A stretch of 64,000 nucleotides of DNA from Microbulbifer salipaludis (GCF_017303155.1 NZ_JAEKJR010000001.1:434001-498000); one strand, 5' to 3'; shown: positions 20,519-29,728, counted from the stretch's first letter. Translations and numbers: made by a program. The notes: generated from the letters alone by a model not told the origin.

Positions 20519-21526
20519 ATGGCGGCGCAGGATAACGGCATCACACTGGTGGAAGCGGTCACCCAGGCACTGGCGTTTGAACTGAAGAACGATCCACAAG
20601 TGGTGGTGTTCGGTCAGGATATTGGTGCCAACGGCGGCGTATTCCGGGCAACCGACGGTTTGCAGAAAACCTACGGTGCCGACCGGGTACTGGATACACC
20701 GCTGGCGGAAACCATGATCGCCGGTATTGCCGTGGGCATGGCCACCCAGGGCCTCCGTCCAATCGCGGAGTTCCAGTTTATGGGCTTCATTTACCCGGGC
20801 CTCGACCATATCCTCAGTCACGCCGCGCGCATGCGCAACCGCACCCGCGGCCGCCTCAGTTGCCCCATTGTCTACCGCGCGCCGTACGGCGGTGGTATCC
20901 ATGCGCCGGAACACCACAGCGAGAGCACCGAGGCGATGTTCACGCATATCCCCGGCCTGCGGGTAGTAGTGCCCTCGTCCCCGGCCCGCGCCTACGGCCT
21001 GTTGCTGGCGGCGATCCGCGACCCGGATCCGGTACTGTTTCTGGAGCCCAAGCGCATCTACCGCGCCGCCAAACAACCGGTGCCGGATGATGGTGAGGCC
21101 CTGCCGCTGGACCGTGCTTTTGTGTTGCGCGAAGGCGCCGACCTGACCCTGGTTGCCTGGGGGGCCAGCATCAAGGAAACCCTCGCCGCCGCCGAGCAAC
21201 TGTCCCGTGAAGGTATTGAGGCCGACGTCATCGACCCCGCTACCCTCAAGCCACTGGATATCCACACCATCATCGACTCGCTGGAGAAAACCCGCCGCTG
21301 CGTGATCGTGCACGAAGCCGCACGCTTTGGCGGCCTCGGCGCGGAGATCGCCGCACAGATCCAGGAATACGCGTTTGATCTGTTGGATGCGCCGGTGCAG
21401 CGGGTCACCGGCTACGACGCGGTGATGCCTTACTACCAGCTGGAAAATGCCTACCTACCCGGGGTTGAGAGAATCCTCGCCGGCGCGCGCGCTGCGCTGG
21501 AATATGTGCGGGACAGCGGCGAATGA
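20519..21526 (+). CDS. 2-oxoacid dehydrogenase E1 component, beta subunit
   Basis: The beta half of the E1 decarboxylase, a transketolase-like pyrimidine-binding protein. FGQDIGANGGVFRATDGLQ, RVLDTPLAE and the C-terminal ITGYDAV-like segment VTGYDAVMPYYQLE are family features. The length of 335 residues is normal. ATG 20519 directly abuts the TAG of the alpha gene, and E2 overlaps the end by 4 bp, so the three genes form a tightly coupled operon. Confidence 0.92.
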   Translation: MAAQDNGITLVEAVTQALAFELKNDPQVVVFGQDIGANGGVFRATDGLQKTYGADRVLDTPLAETMIAGIAVGMATQGLRPIAEFQFMGFIYPGLDHILSHAARMRNRTRGRLSCPIVYRAPYGGGIHAPEHHSESTEAMFTHIPGLRVVVPSSPARAYGLLLAAIRDPDPVLFLEPKRIYRAAKQPVPDDGEALPLDRAFVLREGADLTLVAWGASIKETLAAAEQLSREGIEADVIDPATLKPLDIHTIIDSLEKTRRCVIVHEAARFGGLGAEIAAQIQEYAFDLLDAPVQRVTGYDAVMPYYQLENAYLPGVERILAGARAALEYVRDSGE

Positions 21527-22737
21527 AAACCTTCAAGCTGCCAGACCTGGGTGAGGGTTTGCCGGACGCGGTGATCCGCCAGTGGCATGTGCGGGAGGGT
21601 GACAGCGTCCAAGCTGACCAGACCCTGGTCACCGTGGAAACCGCCAAGGCACTGGTGGAAGTGCCCGCGCCGTTTGCCGGCACCGTGCAAACCCTGTTCG
21701 CCGCCGAGGGTGAGACCCTGGAAACCGGGCAGCCGCTGATCGGATTCAAGGGCGCACAGGCGGGTGAAGAGGCCGATAAAGCAGTGGATCAGGTGACGAA
21801 GCCCGCACACCAGGCGCGCTCCACCAAAGCCGCCGGCGACAGCGGCACCGTCGTCGGCAAGATCGAGCAGGGCAGTGAGGCCCTCGCCGTCGAGCAGCGG
21901 CCCCTCGCCAATCGCCCCCGCTCCGCGACCCCTGCCGTCCGCGCACTCGCCCGCCGTCTCGGTGTCGACCTCGACAGCCTGCACCCGTCCGGTGCCCGCT
22001 TCAGCGAAGCCGAAGTCCGCGCCGCCGCCCGCGGCGAGACCCTGCCGAGATGGAGCGAAAAACCGAAAATAAGCGACGAAAATCAAGAAAAAACACACAA
22101 ATCGCCGATAACTGGCCCGGAATCAAGCGATATGCCCCCCGCCCGCCGGGCCATGACCATTGCCATGAACCGGGCCCGCGACCAGGTCTGCCCCATGACC
22201 CTGTGCGACGAGGTGGATATTTCGGGCTGGCCCAAAGGCACCAGCGCTACCCTGCGTCTGTTGCGAGCCATTGCCCGCGCCGCCATTGAGGAACCAAACC
22301 TCAACGCCCATTTCGACAACGAAGTGCTGGAACCGAAATCCCCGGTGAACGTGGGTTTGGCGGTAGACGCCGCCAAGGGCCTGTTTGTGCCGGTACTGCG
22401 CGACGTGGGTGCCCAGACCGAAACCGCGCTGCTGGATAGCATCACCCGCTTCAAACAGCAGGCCAGCGAAGGTGCCATCCCCCAGAAAGATCTCCAGGGC
22501 GCCACCATTCACCTGTCCAACTTCGGCAGCCTCGCCGGCCGCTTCGCCACCCCGGTAGTGGTCCCGCCACTGGTGTGCATCGTCGGCGCCGGCCGGGCCC
22601 ACAAGGCCGTATTGCCGCACAAGGGCAAGGCCCGGGTGCGCAAACTGCTCCCCCTCTCCATCACCGCCGACCACCGCGCCGTCACTGGTGGCGAACTGGC
22701 CCGATTTCTCAAAGCCCTTAAAGAGGACCTCGCCTGA
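21523..22737 (+). CDS. 2-oxoacid dehydrogenase E2, dihydrolipoamide acyltransferase
   Basis: The acyltransferase core of the complex. A single lipoyl domain lies at residues 1-75, with the lipoylated lysine at Lys42 in VETAKALVEV. A Pro/Ala-rich linker follows, then an E1/E3-binding domain around SATPAVRALARRLGVDLDSL and the catalytic domain ending with the active-site segment ADHRAVTGGELARFLKAL. The DHRAVTGG form replaces the more common DHRxxDGA but keeps the catalytic His. The length is 404 residues. No E3 (lpd) gene is nearby, so E3 is presumably shared from another locus. Confidence 0.92.
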   Translation: MKTFKLPDLGEGLPDAVIRQWHVREGDSVQADQTLVTVETAKALVEVPAPFAGTVQTLFAAEGETLETGQPLIGFKGAQAGEEADKAVDQVTKPAHQARSTKAAGDSGTVVGKIEQGSEALAVEQRPLANRPRSATPAVRALARRLGVDLDSLHPSGARFSEAEVRAAARGETLPRWSEKPKISDENQEKTHKSPITGPESSDMPPARRAMTIAMNRARDQVCPMTLCDEVDISGWPKGTSATLRLLRAIARAAIEEPNLNAHFDNEVLEPKSPVNVGLAVDAAKGLFVPVLRDVGAQTETALLDSITRFKQQASEGAIPQKDLQGATIHLSNFGSLAGRFATPVVVPPLVCIVGAGRAHKAVLPHKGKARVRKLLPLSITADHRAVTGGELARFLKALKEDLA

Positions 22738-22779
22738 CTTCAGGGGTGTGATCTTACGTTTCGGTTTGCTATGCTTAAC

Positions 22780-22792
22780 TTTCGAATCGAAA
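22780..22792. promoter_or_regulatory. Candidate autoregulatory operator of the DeoR-family gene
   Basis: TTTCGA, one A, TCGAAA form a perfect inverted repeat 12 bp before the regulator's start codon. A further CGTTTCG half-site occurs at about 22757-22763. DeoR-family repressors commonly bind such repeats near their own promoters; here this is inferred from position only. Confidence 0.4.
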
Positions 22793-22803
22793 CTTAATCC
22801 GCT

Positions 22804-23565
22804 ATGTCCAAACGTAACACCCAGCAGCGCCGTCACCAGATACTCAGCCAGATCAACGAAGCGGGTGAGGCCAGCGTCGAAGAACTGGCGCGCCAGTTCG
22901 AAACCTCCGAGGTTACGATCCGAAAGGATCTGGCGGCGATGGAAAACAACGGCCTGCTGCTGCGCCGTCACGGTGGCGCCATTCCCCTGCCCCGGGAACT
23001 GGTCGCTGAAGACCCCCTGTCCCAGACCAAGCGTGCCATCGGCCGCGCCGCCGCCGAACTCATCCGCGACCACAACCGCATCGTCATCGACTACGGCCGC
23101 ACCACCACCGGCCTCATCCCCGAGCTCAACCGCAAGCGCGGCCTCGTGGTTATGACCAACTCCCTGCACGTCGCCAATCAGCTGCGGGAACTGGAAAACG
23201 AACCCACCCTGCTCATGACCGGCGGTACCTGGGACCCCCATTTCGAAGCCTTCCAGGGCCAGGTTGCCGAACAGGTTCTGCGCGGCTACGACTTCGACCA
23301 GGCGTTTATCGGCGCCGACGGCATCGACCTCGAGCGCGGCACCTGCACCTTCAATGAACAGATCGGCCTGTCCCGCGTGATGGCCGACGTGGCCCGCGAA
23401 GTGGTGGTGATGGCGGAGTCCAGCAAGGTGGGCCGACGAATCCCCAACCTGGAACTGAGCTGGGACATGTTCGGCACGCTGGTGACCGATAGCGGTATCG
23501 ACGACAAGGTTTGCGCGCAACTGGAAAGCCGTGGGCTTCGCGTCATCTGCGCAGAAGTGAATTAA
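22804..23565 (+). CDS. DeoR-family transcriptional regulator next to glmS (GlmR-like)
   Basis: A sugar-phosphate-responsive repressor. The N-terminal helix-turn-helix (RRHQILSQINEAGEASVEEL, then SEVTIRKDLAAMENNGLLLR with HGGA after it) is the DeoR signature; the C-terminal part is the isomerase-like effector domain with FIGADGIDLERGTCTFN. The length of 253 residues is typical. In Pseudomonas a DeoR-type gene lies between glmU and glmS, so a role in controlling amino-sugar synthesis is likely (inference). ATG 22804 has no strong ribosome binding site, and a candidate operator overlaps this region. Confidence 0.88.
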   Translation: MSKRNTQQRRHQILSQINEAGEASVEELARQFETSEVTIRKDLAAMENNGLLLRRHGGAIPLPRELVAEDPLSQTKRAIGRAAAELIRDHNRIVIDYGRTTTGLIPELNRKRGLVVMTNSLHVANQLRELENEPTLLMTGGTWDPHFEAFQGQVAEQVLRGYDFDQAFIGADGIDLERGTCTFNEQIGLSRVMADVAREVVVMAESSKVGRRIPNLELSWDMFGTLVTDSGIDDKVCAQLESRGLRVICAEVN

Positions 23566-23608
23566 AGCTAAAACGGAGTGCAACAAACACTCTGAAATTT
23601 GACGAGAA

Positions 23609-23723
23609 GGTGGCGATACCGGGTAAACCTTTGTGAGACCGTCTGCGGCCAGGACGGCCGCAGCCGAGCCCCCATGGATGGGTTTACGGCGTGTCTCACA
23701 AAGGTTTATCCGGTAGCGTCACC
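23609..23723. repeat. Structured intergenic element, copy C (core reversed)
   Basis: Arms 23609-23639 and 23693-23723 (31 nt; inner end GTCTCACAAAGG on the right) pair with about three to four mismatches. The core is again 53 nt. On the minus strand it contains AAACCCATCCATGGGGGCTC and the hairpin CTGCGGCC-GTCCT-GGCCGCAG. It occupies much of the 207-bp gap before glmS and would be transcribed if the regulator and glmS are co-transcribed. Confidence 0.8.
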
Positions 23724-23772
23724 GCCATCGGACAAAAAGATCCGGAGGCACTAACGAACGAGGTTAAAGAAA

Positions 23773-25602
23773 ATGTGTGGAATCGTAGGCGCCCTGGCAC
23801 AACGCAATGTCACTGAAATCCTGCTGGAAGGCCTGCGCCGACTGGAATACCGCGGCTATGACTCCGCCGGTGTGTGTCTCGTCAATGGCGATGGCAAGCT
23901 GCAACTGCGCAAAACCCAGGGCAAAGTCGCCGATCTGGAATCTGTTCTCGACGACAGCCCCACCGCCGGGCAACTGGGCATCGCCCATACCCGCTGGGCC
24001 ACCCATGGCGTACCCTCGGACAAAAACTCCCACCCGCACGCCTCCGGCAACTTCGCCCTGGTACACAACGGCATCATCGAAAACTACCAGGAACTGCGCG
24101 ACGAGCTGATCGCCAAGGGCTACGAATTTCAGTCCGAAACCGACACCGAAGTCGTCGTCCACCTGATCCACGACCTCGCCAAAGACAACCGTGACCTGCT
24201 ACAGGCCGTCTCCGCCGCCACCAAAAAACTCCACGGTGCCTACGCCCTCGGCGTCGTCTGCTCCACCGAACCCGAGCGCCTGGTGTGCGCCCGCCTTGGC
24301 AGCCCGCTGGTGATCGGCGTCGGCATCGAAGAAAACTTCATCGCCTCAGACCCCATGGCCCTGCAACAGGTTACCGACCGCTTTATCTTCCTCGAGGAAG
24401 GCGACCTCGCCGAAGTCACCCGCGACAGTATTGCTGTATGGGATAAAACCGGCGAAGAAGTGAGCCGGCCCGTACACAAACTGCAGGGCGGCCACGACGC
24501 CGCCGACAAAGGCCGCTACCGCCACTACATGCAGAAGGAAATTTTTGAGCAACCCAAAGTGGTCGAAGCCACCATGGCCGGCCGCATCGGAGAACACTCG
24601 GTACTTTCCCAGGCACTGGGTACCGCTGCCAACGAAATCCTGCCGAAGGTAAAACAGGTGCAGATCGTCGCCTGCGGTACCAGCTATCACGCCGGCCTGG
24701 TCGCGCGCTACTGGATTGAAGACTGGGCCGGTGTCCCCTGCTCCGTCGAAGTCGCCAGCGAAATTCGCTACCGCAAAACCGCCGTGCGTCCGGGCACTTT
24801 ATTTGTCACCATCTCCCAGTCCGGTGAAACCGCCGACACCCTCGCCGCACTGCGTCAGGCCAAGGAACTCGGTTACCTGGCCTCCATGACCATCTGCAAC
24901 GTTCCCAACAGCTCCCTGGTGCGCGAATCCGAACTGCACCTGATGACCGAAGCCGGCCCGGAAATCGGCGTTGCCTCCACCAAAGCCTTCACCACCCAGC
25001 TGGTCGCCCTGCAGATCTTCTCCATCGCCCTGGCCAAGGCCAACGGCATGAGCGGCGAGCGCGAGGCGGAGCTCATCACCGCCCTGCACCAGCTGCCCAC
25101 ACTGATGGAAAAATTCACCGGCCTCGACACCCTGGTAAAAACCACCAGTGAGGCCTTCGCCGAAAAACATCACGCGCTGTTTTTGGGCCGCGGTGTTGAA
25201 TACCCGATTGCACTGGAAGGTGCGCTGAAGCTGAAAGAAATTTCCTACATCCACGCCGAAGCCTATCCCGCCGGTGAACTCAAACACGGCCCATTGGCAC
25301 TGGTAGACGCGGATATGCCGGTGATCGTCGTTGCACCGAACGATGAATTGCTGGAAAAGCTGAAGTCGAACCTGCAGGAGGTGCGCGCGCGCGGCGGCGA
25401 ACTTTTCGTGTTCGCCAGCCCGGAAGCGGGATTCAAGAGCGAGTCCGGCTTAACGGTGGTTGAAGTGCCGGATGCACCGGAGAGTCTGCAGCCGATTCTG
25501 TACACGGTACCGCTGCAGTTGCTGAGCTACCACGTGGCGTTGCTTAAAGGCACCGATGTGGACCAGCCACGAAATCTGGCGAAATCGGTTACGGTCGAGT
25601 AA
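23773..25602 (+). CDS. glmS: Glutamine-fructose-6-phosphate aminotransferase (isomerizing)
   Basis: The first committed enzyme of hexosamine synthesis; it makes glucosamine-6-phosphate from fructose-6-phosphate and glutamine. The N-terminal class II glutaminase starts [12 protein letters not shown] with nucleophile Cys2, followed by TRWATHG. Two SIS domains follow (CGTSYHAG and [14 protein letters not shown]), and the C-terminus [13 protein letters not shown] is highly conserved. The length of 609 residues equals E. coli GlmS. ATG 23773 is fixed by the catalytic Cys2. Confidence 0.97.
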   Translation: MCGIVGALAQRNVTEILLEGLRRLEYRGYDSAGVCLVNGDGKLQLRKTQGKVADLESVLDDSPTAGQLGIAHTRWATHGVPSDKNSHPHASGNFALVHNGIIENYQELRDELIAKGYEFQSETDTEVVVHLIHDLAKDNRDLLQAVSAATKKLHGAYALGVVCSTEPERLVCARLGSPLVIGVGIEENFIASDPMALQQVTDRFIFLEEGDLAEVTRDSIAVWDKTGEEVSRPVHKLQGGHDAADKGRYRHYMQKEIFEQPKVVEATMAGRIGEHSVLSQALGTAANEILPKVKQVQIVACGTSYHAGLVARYWIEDWAGVPCSVEVASEIRYRKTAVRPGTLFVTISQSGETADTLAALRQAKELGYLASMTICNVPNSSLVRESELHLMTEAGPEIGVASTKAFTTQLVALQIFSIALAKANGMSGEREAELITALHQLPTLMEKFTGLDTLVKTTSEAFAEKHHALFLGRGVEYPIALEGALKLKEISYIHAEAYPAGELKHGPLALVDADMPVIVVAPNDELLEKLKSNLQEVRARGGELFVFASPEAGFKSESGLTVVEVPDAPESLQPILYTVPLQLLSYHVALLKGTDVDQPRNLAKSVTVE

Positions 25603-25644
25603 AGCCCTGGCTTGGGGTGTGGTTTAGCAAACTAACGCGTGAAC

Positions 25645-25665
25645 GCCCGCCATCAGGTGGCGGGC
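25645..25665 (+). terminator. Hairpin after glmS, probable weak terminator
   Basis: GCCCGCCA (25645-25652) and TGGCGGGC (25658-25665) pair perfectly around TCAGG. No T run follows, so termination efficiency is uncertain. It lies between glmS and the convergent lipoprotein gene. Confidence 0.5.
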
Positions 25666-25675
25666 TGGCGGGTTG

Positions 25676-26362
25676 CTATTCAGCCTCGCCTTCTGCTGAC
25701 TTTTGCTGCGCAGCTTGCAGTATCAGATTCATTAAATTCTGCGTAACCCGCTGTTTGTGTGCGGCACGCAAATCCGCCATATATTGCGATTCTCCCGGGA
25801 CCTCCAGGGTGGGAAGCAGCTCTTTGACGGCATCATCACCATTCCAGGGAACGGTATCAATGCTGTTGAAACTGGTGCGGAACTTCAGGTACTTGTCTTT
25901 TTCAAGAAAGACATAGGCATTGGAGAAGTGCGTGACATCGTTCTTGTCGGTCAACTCGAACGAAGCTTTGAGACCAGAGTAGTTATCGCCATCCACAGAA
26001 AACTGGAATGGTTCGATGGTTTCCTCGCCCCGGCCCTGGTAATAGCCGTACTCAATCGCCTGATCCACCTCCGCTAAAACACGCTCCATTTCTCCACTCA
26101 GGGTTTCTTCCGTATCGCTCCAGGAGTAGTTGGCGATGGGGTAGACGTAGAGATCGATATTGTCGCGTGTATATTGCTTGTTGGTGTACTCGAGCATGAC
26201 GCCCAGCATGGGTTCATCAAAGACTTTCTTGTTGATTATGACGAAATTACGGGTTTCGTCGGGATACCCGAGCTGGCTCTCATAATCCGTCGCATTTTTG
26301 GGTCTCACGCTTGCGCAGGAAGCCAAGGTCAAGCAGCAGATAATGGCGATATATATCTTCAT
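25676..26362 (-). CDS. Putative lipoprotein of unknown function
   Basis: A 228-residue protein with a lipoprotein signal: hydrophobic IAIICCLTLASC with the lipobox LASC, then SVRPKN. The mature part is soluble, rich in Asp, Glu and Tyr, with no motif I recognise. It probably sits on the outer membrane facing the periplasm. It is a single gene, convergent with glmS. ATG 26362 is the only sensible start because the signal peptide begins there. Confidence 0.7.
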   Translation of the reverse strand: MKIYIAIICCLTLASCASVRPKNATDYESQLGYPDETRNFVIINKKVFDEPMLGVMLEYTNKQYTRDNIDLYVYPIANYSWSDTEETLSGEMERVLAEVDQAIEYGYYQGRGEETIEPFQFSVDGDNYSGLKASFELTDKNDVTHFSNAYVFLEKDKYLKFRTSFNSIDTVPWNGDDAVKELLPTLEVPGESQYMADLRAAHKQRVTQNLMNLILQAAQQKSAEGEAE

Positions 26363-26469
26363 GGTTGCATCTTCTTATTATTGATAATTTGCTGGATGAT
26401 AAGACTTCCATTCCGATAAATAAAATGTAACTGCCTGATGATGACTTAATCCAGGTATAGGAAGAACCT

Positions 26470-27021
26470 TTGTTCCAAAGCCATAACCCCGCCCTGCTCG
26501 TTATCGACGTGCAACTCGCGATTGATCACTTCGACACCGGTGACCGCAACAATCCCAATGCAGAAAAAACCATCGCATTACTGTTGAAGCGCTGGCGGAA
26601 AATCGGGCTTCCCATTGCCCATATTTGTCATGCCTCAAAATTTCCAGATTCTCCCTACTACCCCCACTCGCCCTACTTCGCGTTCAAACCGGAAGTGATC
26701 CCAAGGGAGGGAGAGCCGGTATTTACCAAGTCGGAAAACTGCGCGTTTATAGGTACCAATCTGGACGAGTGGCTCAAGGAGTGCGATATCCAGGATCTGG
26801 TTATCTGTGGCGTGCTTACCAACAATTCGATCGACGCAACGGTTCGTGTTGCGGCAGGGTTGGGATACCGGGTGTTTGTGCCGGAAGATGCCACGGCGGC
26901 GTTTCCGCTAAAGCGTCTGGATGGCAAGCATGTACCTGCGGAGGATGTGCATTGGATTTTCCTGAGTAACCTGGATACCGAGTACTGCCGCGTCTGCTCT
27001 GCGGAAGAATTGCACCGGTAA
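26470..27021 (+). CDS. Isochorismatase-fold (cysteine hydrolase family) protein with Ser at the nucleophile site
   Basis: A Rossmann-like isochorismatase-family protein of 183 residues. Two of the three catalytic residues are seen: Asp13 in LLVIDVQLA and Lys87 in VFTKSENCAF. In the segment ICGVLTNNSIDATVRVAAGL the usual nucleophilic Cys is replaced by Ser120. Some annotated family members share the TNNS form, so this may be a subfamily trait; activity is uncertain. The start is TTG 26470 with AGGAAGAA upstream, since no in-frame ATG precedes the core strand. Confidence 0.8.
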   Translation: MFQSHNPALLVIDVQLAIDHFDTGDRNNPNAEKTIALLLKRWRKIGLPIAHICHASKFPDSPYYPHSPYFAFKPEVIPREGEPVFTKSENCAFIGTNLDEWLKECDIQDLVICGVLTNNSIDATVRVAAGLGYRVFVPEDATAAFPLKRLDGKHVPAEDVHWIFLSNLDTEYCRVCSAEELHR

Positions 27022-27190
27022 ATCGTAGAGCTTTCCCGGGTAAAACAGGGATTTCTGCCCGCTATGCTTTCTGACCGAATCACGCAAGATGATTTATGCG
27101 TGGGCCCTCGCCGCCTTATATCTGGACAGACGGCAACCAACGACTACTTTTGAGTAGACCAGATCTACACATTTGTCTGAGGGAACCGCC

Positions 27191-28621
27191 TTGTTTGAGC
27201 ATCTAGACGCCGTGTTTCTGGCACGGGTGCAGTTTGCATTCACCGTCTCCTTCCACTTTATCTTTCCCGCGTTTTCCATTGGGCTGGCGAGTTACCTGAT
27301 GGTGCTTGAGGGACTGTGGCTGAAAACCGGGCGTGGCGTCTATGCCAACCTGTATCGCTACTGGCTGAAGATTTTTGCCGTGGGATTTGGCATGGGGGTC
27401 GTGTCGGGAATCGTGCTGTCGTACCAGTTTGGCACCAACTGGTCGGAGTTCTCCCACAAGGCGGGCCCGGTGATCGGGCCGCTAATGGGCTATGAGGTGA
27501 TCACGGCATTCTTTCTGGAGGCGGGCTTCCTCGGGGTGATGCTGTTTGGCATCAACAAGGTGGGCAAGCGCCTGCACTTTTTTGCCACCTGTATGGTGGC
27601 GCTGGGTACCTTTGTTTCCGCCTTCTGGATCCTGTCGGTGAACTCGTGGATGCAGACCCCCACCGGGTTTGAAATGAATGATCAGGGGCAGTTTGTGGTT
27701 GCCGGCTCCTGGTGGGATGTGATTTTCAACCCGAGCTTCCCCTATCGCCTGGTACACACGGTGACTGCGGCCTATCTCACCACCGCGTTTGCGGTGGGTG
27801 GTGTCGGCGCCTGGCACCTGTTGAAGGACCGCAGCAATCTTGGGGCGCGCAAGATGTTCTCTATGGCCATGTGGATGGCGGTGCTGGTAACCCCTATCCA
27901 GATTTTTGTCGGCGATTTGCATGGCTTGAATACCCTGGAGCATCAGCCGGTGAAGGTGCTCGCGATGGAGGGGGATTTTGACCCCAGCCCAGAGGGAGCA
28001 CCGCTCATTCTGTTCGGTATTCCGGACGAAGAGGCGGCAAAGGTGCACTATAAAGTCGCCATTCCCAAGCTGGGTTCCCTGGTACTGAAGCACGACCCGA
28101 ATGCGCCGCTGCCGGGCCTGAAAGACTTTCCACGAGAGGAGTGGCCACCGGTGGCGGTGGTGTTCTGGTCTTTCCGCATTATGGTTGCGATCGGTTTCGC
28201 GATGCTCGGGCTGGGGTTGTGGAGCCTGCTGGCGCGACGCAGAAAGCGGTTGTATGAATCGCGGGGGCTGCACCGCGCCGCAGTACTGATGGGGCCGGCC
28301 GGTTTTGTGGCGGTAATCGCCGGCTGGATCACCACGGAAGTGGGTCGCCAGCCCTACACCGTATATGGCTTGCTGAGAACCGTAGAATCCGCGTCGCCAC
28401 TGGATGCGCCCGCGGTGGCGGCCTCACTGATTGCATTTATCGTGGTGTATTCCGCAATCTTTGGCATGGGTATCTATTACCTGCTGCGCATGATGGCGAA
28501 TCCCCCGCATCCGGGCGAGACGGAACCGCCCAATGTGCCTATTTTTGCCGCGGGCATCACCCCCGCGTCGAGCCTGGAGGCAGCGCCGAATACGGAGGGA
28601 GGCTCCCATGGAAAGTCTTGA
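27191..28621 (+). CDS. cydA: Cytochrome bd-type quinol oxidase subunit I (CioA/CydA)
   Basis: The haem-carrying subunit of a terminal quinol oxidase in the inner membrane. RVQFAFTVSFHFIFPAFSIG holds the N-terminal haem ligand His22, and GWITTEVGRQPYTVYGLLRT is the conserved GRQP motif. At 476 residues it lacks the long Q-loop of E. coli CydA (522), which is the CioA or cyanide-insensitive type. The start is TTG 27191: GAGGGA at 27179-27184 is a well-spaced ribosome binding site, better than the TTG at 27173. cydB overlaps the end by 14 bp. Confidence 0.9.
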   Translation: MFEHLDAVFLARVQFAFTVSFHFIFPAFSIGLASYLMVLEGLWLKTGRGVYANLYRYWLKIFAVGFGMGVVSGIVLSYQFGTNWSEFSHKAGPVIGPLMGYEVITAFFLEAGFLGVMLFGINKVGKRLHFFATCMVALGTFVSAFWILSVNSWMQTPTGFEMNDQGQFVVAGSWWDVIFNPSFPYRLVHTVTAAYLTTAFAVGGVGAWHLLKDRSNLGARKMFSMAMWMAVLVTPIQIFVGDLHGLNTLEHQPVKVLAMEGDFDPSPEGAPLILFGIPDEEAAKVHYKVAIPKLGSLVLKHDPNAPLPGLKDFPREEWPPVAVVFWSFRIMVAIGFAMLGLGLWSLLARRRKRLYESRGLHRAAVLMGPAGFVAVIAGWITTEVGRQPYTVYGLLRTVESASPLDAPAVAASLIAFIVVYSAIFGMGIYYLLRMMANPPHPGETEPPNVPIFAAGITPASSLEAAPNTEGGSHGKS

Positions 28622-29612
28622 TCTGCCGCTGATCTGGGCCGGACTCATCTGCTTTGCGATTTTTGCCTATGTGGTGCTGGATGGGTTTGACCTGGGTGTG
28701 GGTATCCTGTCGCCGGTACTTGAACCGGGCATAGAGCGCGATCAGGCCATCAACTCTATCGCGCCCTTCTGGGATGGCAATGAAACCTGGCTGGTGATGG
28801 GCGGGGGCGGCCTTTTGGCGGTATTCCCTCTCGCCTACTCCATAATACTGCCGGCCACCTACCCACTGATGATCGCGATGCTGCTGGGGCTGGTCTTTCG
28901 CGGTGCCGCATTTGAATTCCGCTGGCGGGATCCGGCGCACCAGCCACTGTGGGACCTGGTAATCAACGTAGGGTCCACCGTGGCGGCGCTGGCCCAGGGG
29001 ATTACCATCGGCGCGATACTGCAGGGCATCAAGGTGGAGAACAACGCTTACGCCGGTGGCTGGCTCGACTGGCTCAGCCCGTTCAGCGTGCTCACGGGGA
29101 TGGCGGTGGTGATTGGCTACGCACTGTTGGGGGCCACTTGGCTGATCCGCAAAACCGAGGGCGGCTGCCAGCGCCACGCTCATCGCCTGGCCTACTGGCT
29201 GGCTATCGCCACGGTGCTTGCATTGCTGGCAGTGAGTGCAGCCACCCCATTCCTCAACAATGAATACTGGCGGCGCTGGTTTACCATGCCCCAGGTCTTA
29301 TGGACCGCTCAGGTGCCGCTGATGGTAGCCGTTTGCACCGCTGTTCTGTTCTGGAGCCTGAGGAAAGGCCGTGAACTGTTGCCATTTTTAATGGCGTTGG
29401 CGTTGTTTTTGCTCGGATTTATCGGACTCTGCATCAGCATCTACCCCAACATGATTCCACCGTCGATCACGCTCTGGGAAGCGGCCGCGCCGCGGGACAG
29501 CCAGCTGTTTCTGCTGGTGGGCGCGGTGTTTATTATCCCGGTTATCCTCGGTTATACCGGTTGGGCCTACTGGGTATTTCGCGGCAAGGTGGGCACCGAG
29601 GGGTATCACTGA
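28608..29612 (+). CDS. cydB: Cytochrome bd-type quinol oxidase subunit II (CioB/CydB)
   Basis: The partner membrane subunit. YVVLDGFDLGVGILSPV and PFWDGNETWLVMGGGGLLAVFP are diagnostic of CydB. Eight to nine hydrophobic helices are apparent and the length is 334 residues. The chosen ATG 28608 (MESLDLPLIWAGL) follows GGAGGGA; earlier in-frame codons would add a basic, non-homologous stretch. Its TGA overlaps the ATG of the small DUF2474 gene by one base. Confidence 0.92.
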   Translation: MESLDLPLIWAGLICFAIFAYVVLDGFDLGVGILSPVLEPGIERDQAINSIAPFWDGNETWLVMGGGGLLAVFPLAYSIILPATYPLMIAMLLGLVFRGAAFEFRWRDPAHQPLWDLVINVGSTVAALAQGITIGAILQGIKVENNAYAGGWLDWLSPFSVLTGMAVVIGYALLGATWLIRKTEGGCQRHAHRLAYWLAIATVLALLAVSAATPFLNNEYWRRWFTMPQVLWTAQVPLMVAVCTAVLFWSLRKGRELLPFLMALALFLLGFIGLCISIYPNMIPPSITLWEAAAPRDSQLFLLVGAVFIIPVILGYTGWAYWVFRGKVGTEGYH

Positions 29613-29728
29613 TGAAGTCAGCGGCAACAGCCTGGAAGCGGCTCGCGTGGATGGTAGCCATCTGGATGGTGAGCGTGGCGGCGCTCGGTTGCGTATCACT
29701 GCTGTTGAAGTGGTGGCTGGCGGGGTGA
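29612..29728 (+). CDS. DUF2474 small membrane subunit of the bd oxidase (CydX-like)
   Basis: A 38-residue open frame starting at ATG 29612, which shares its A with the cydB stop. It encodes a single membrane helix after a short basic N-terminus ([11 protein letters not shown], then SVAALG and LLLKWW). This matches the DUF2474 pattern of tiny proteins encoded directly after cioB/cydB. By analogy with CydX it probably stabilises the oxidase. The gene is easily missed because of its size. Confidence 0.8.
   Translation: MKSAATAWKRLAWMVAIWMVSVAALGCVSLLLKWWLAG

Noticed and set aside
27143..27156. CTACT-TTTG-AGTAG as an FNR/ANR box before cydA
   Set aside because: It does not match TTGAT-N4-ATCAA; it is only a 5-bp hairpin.
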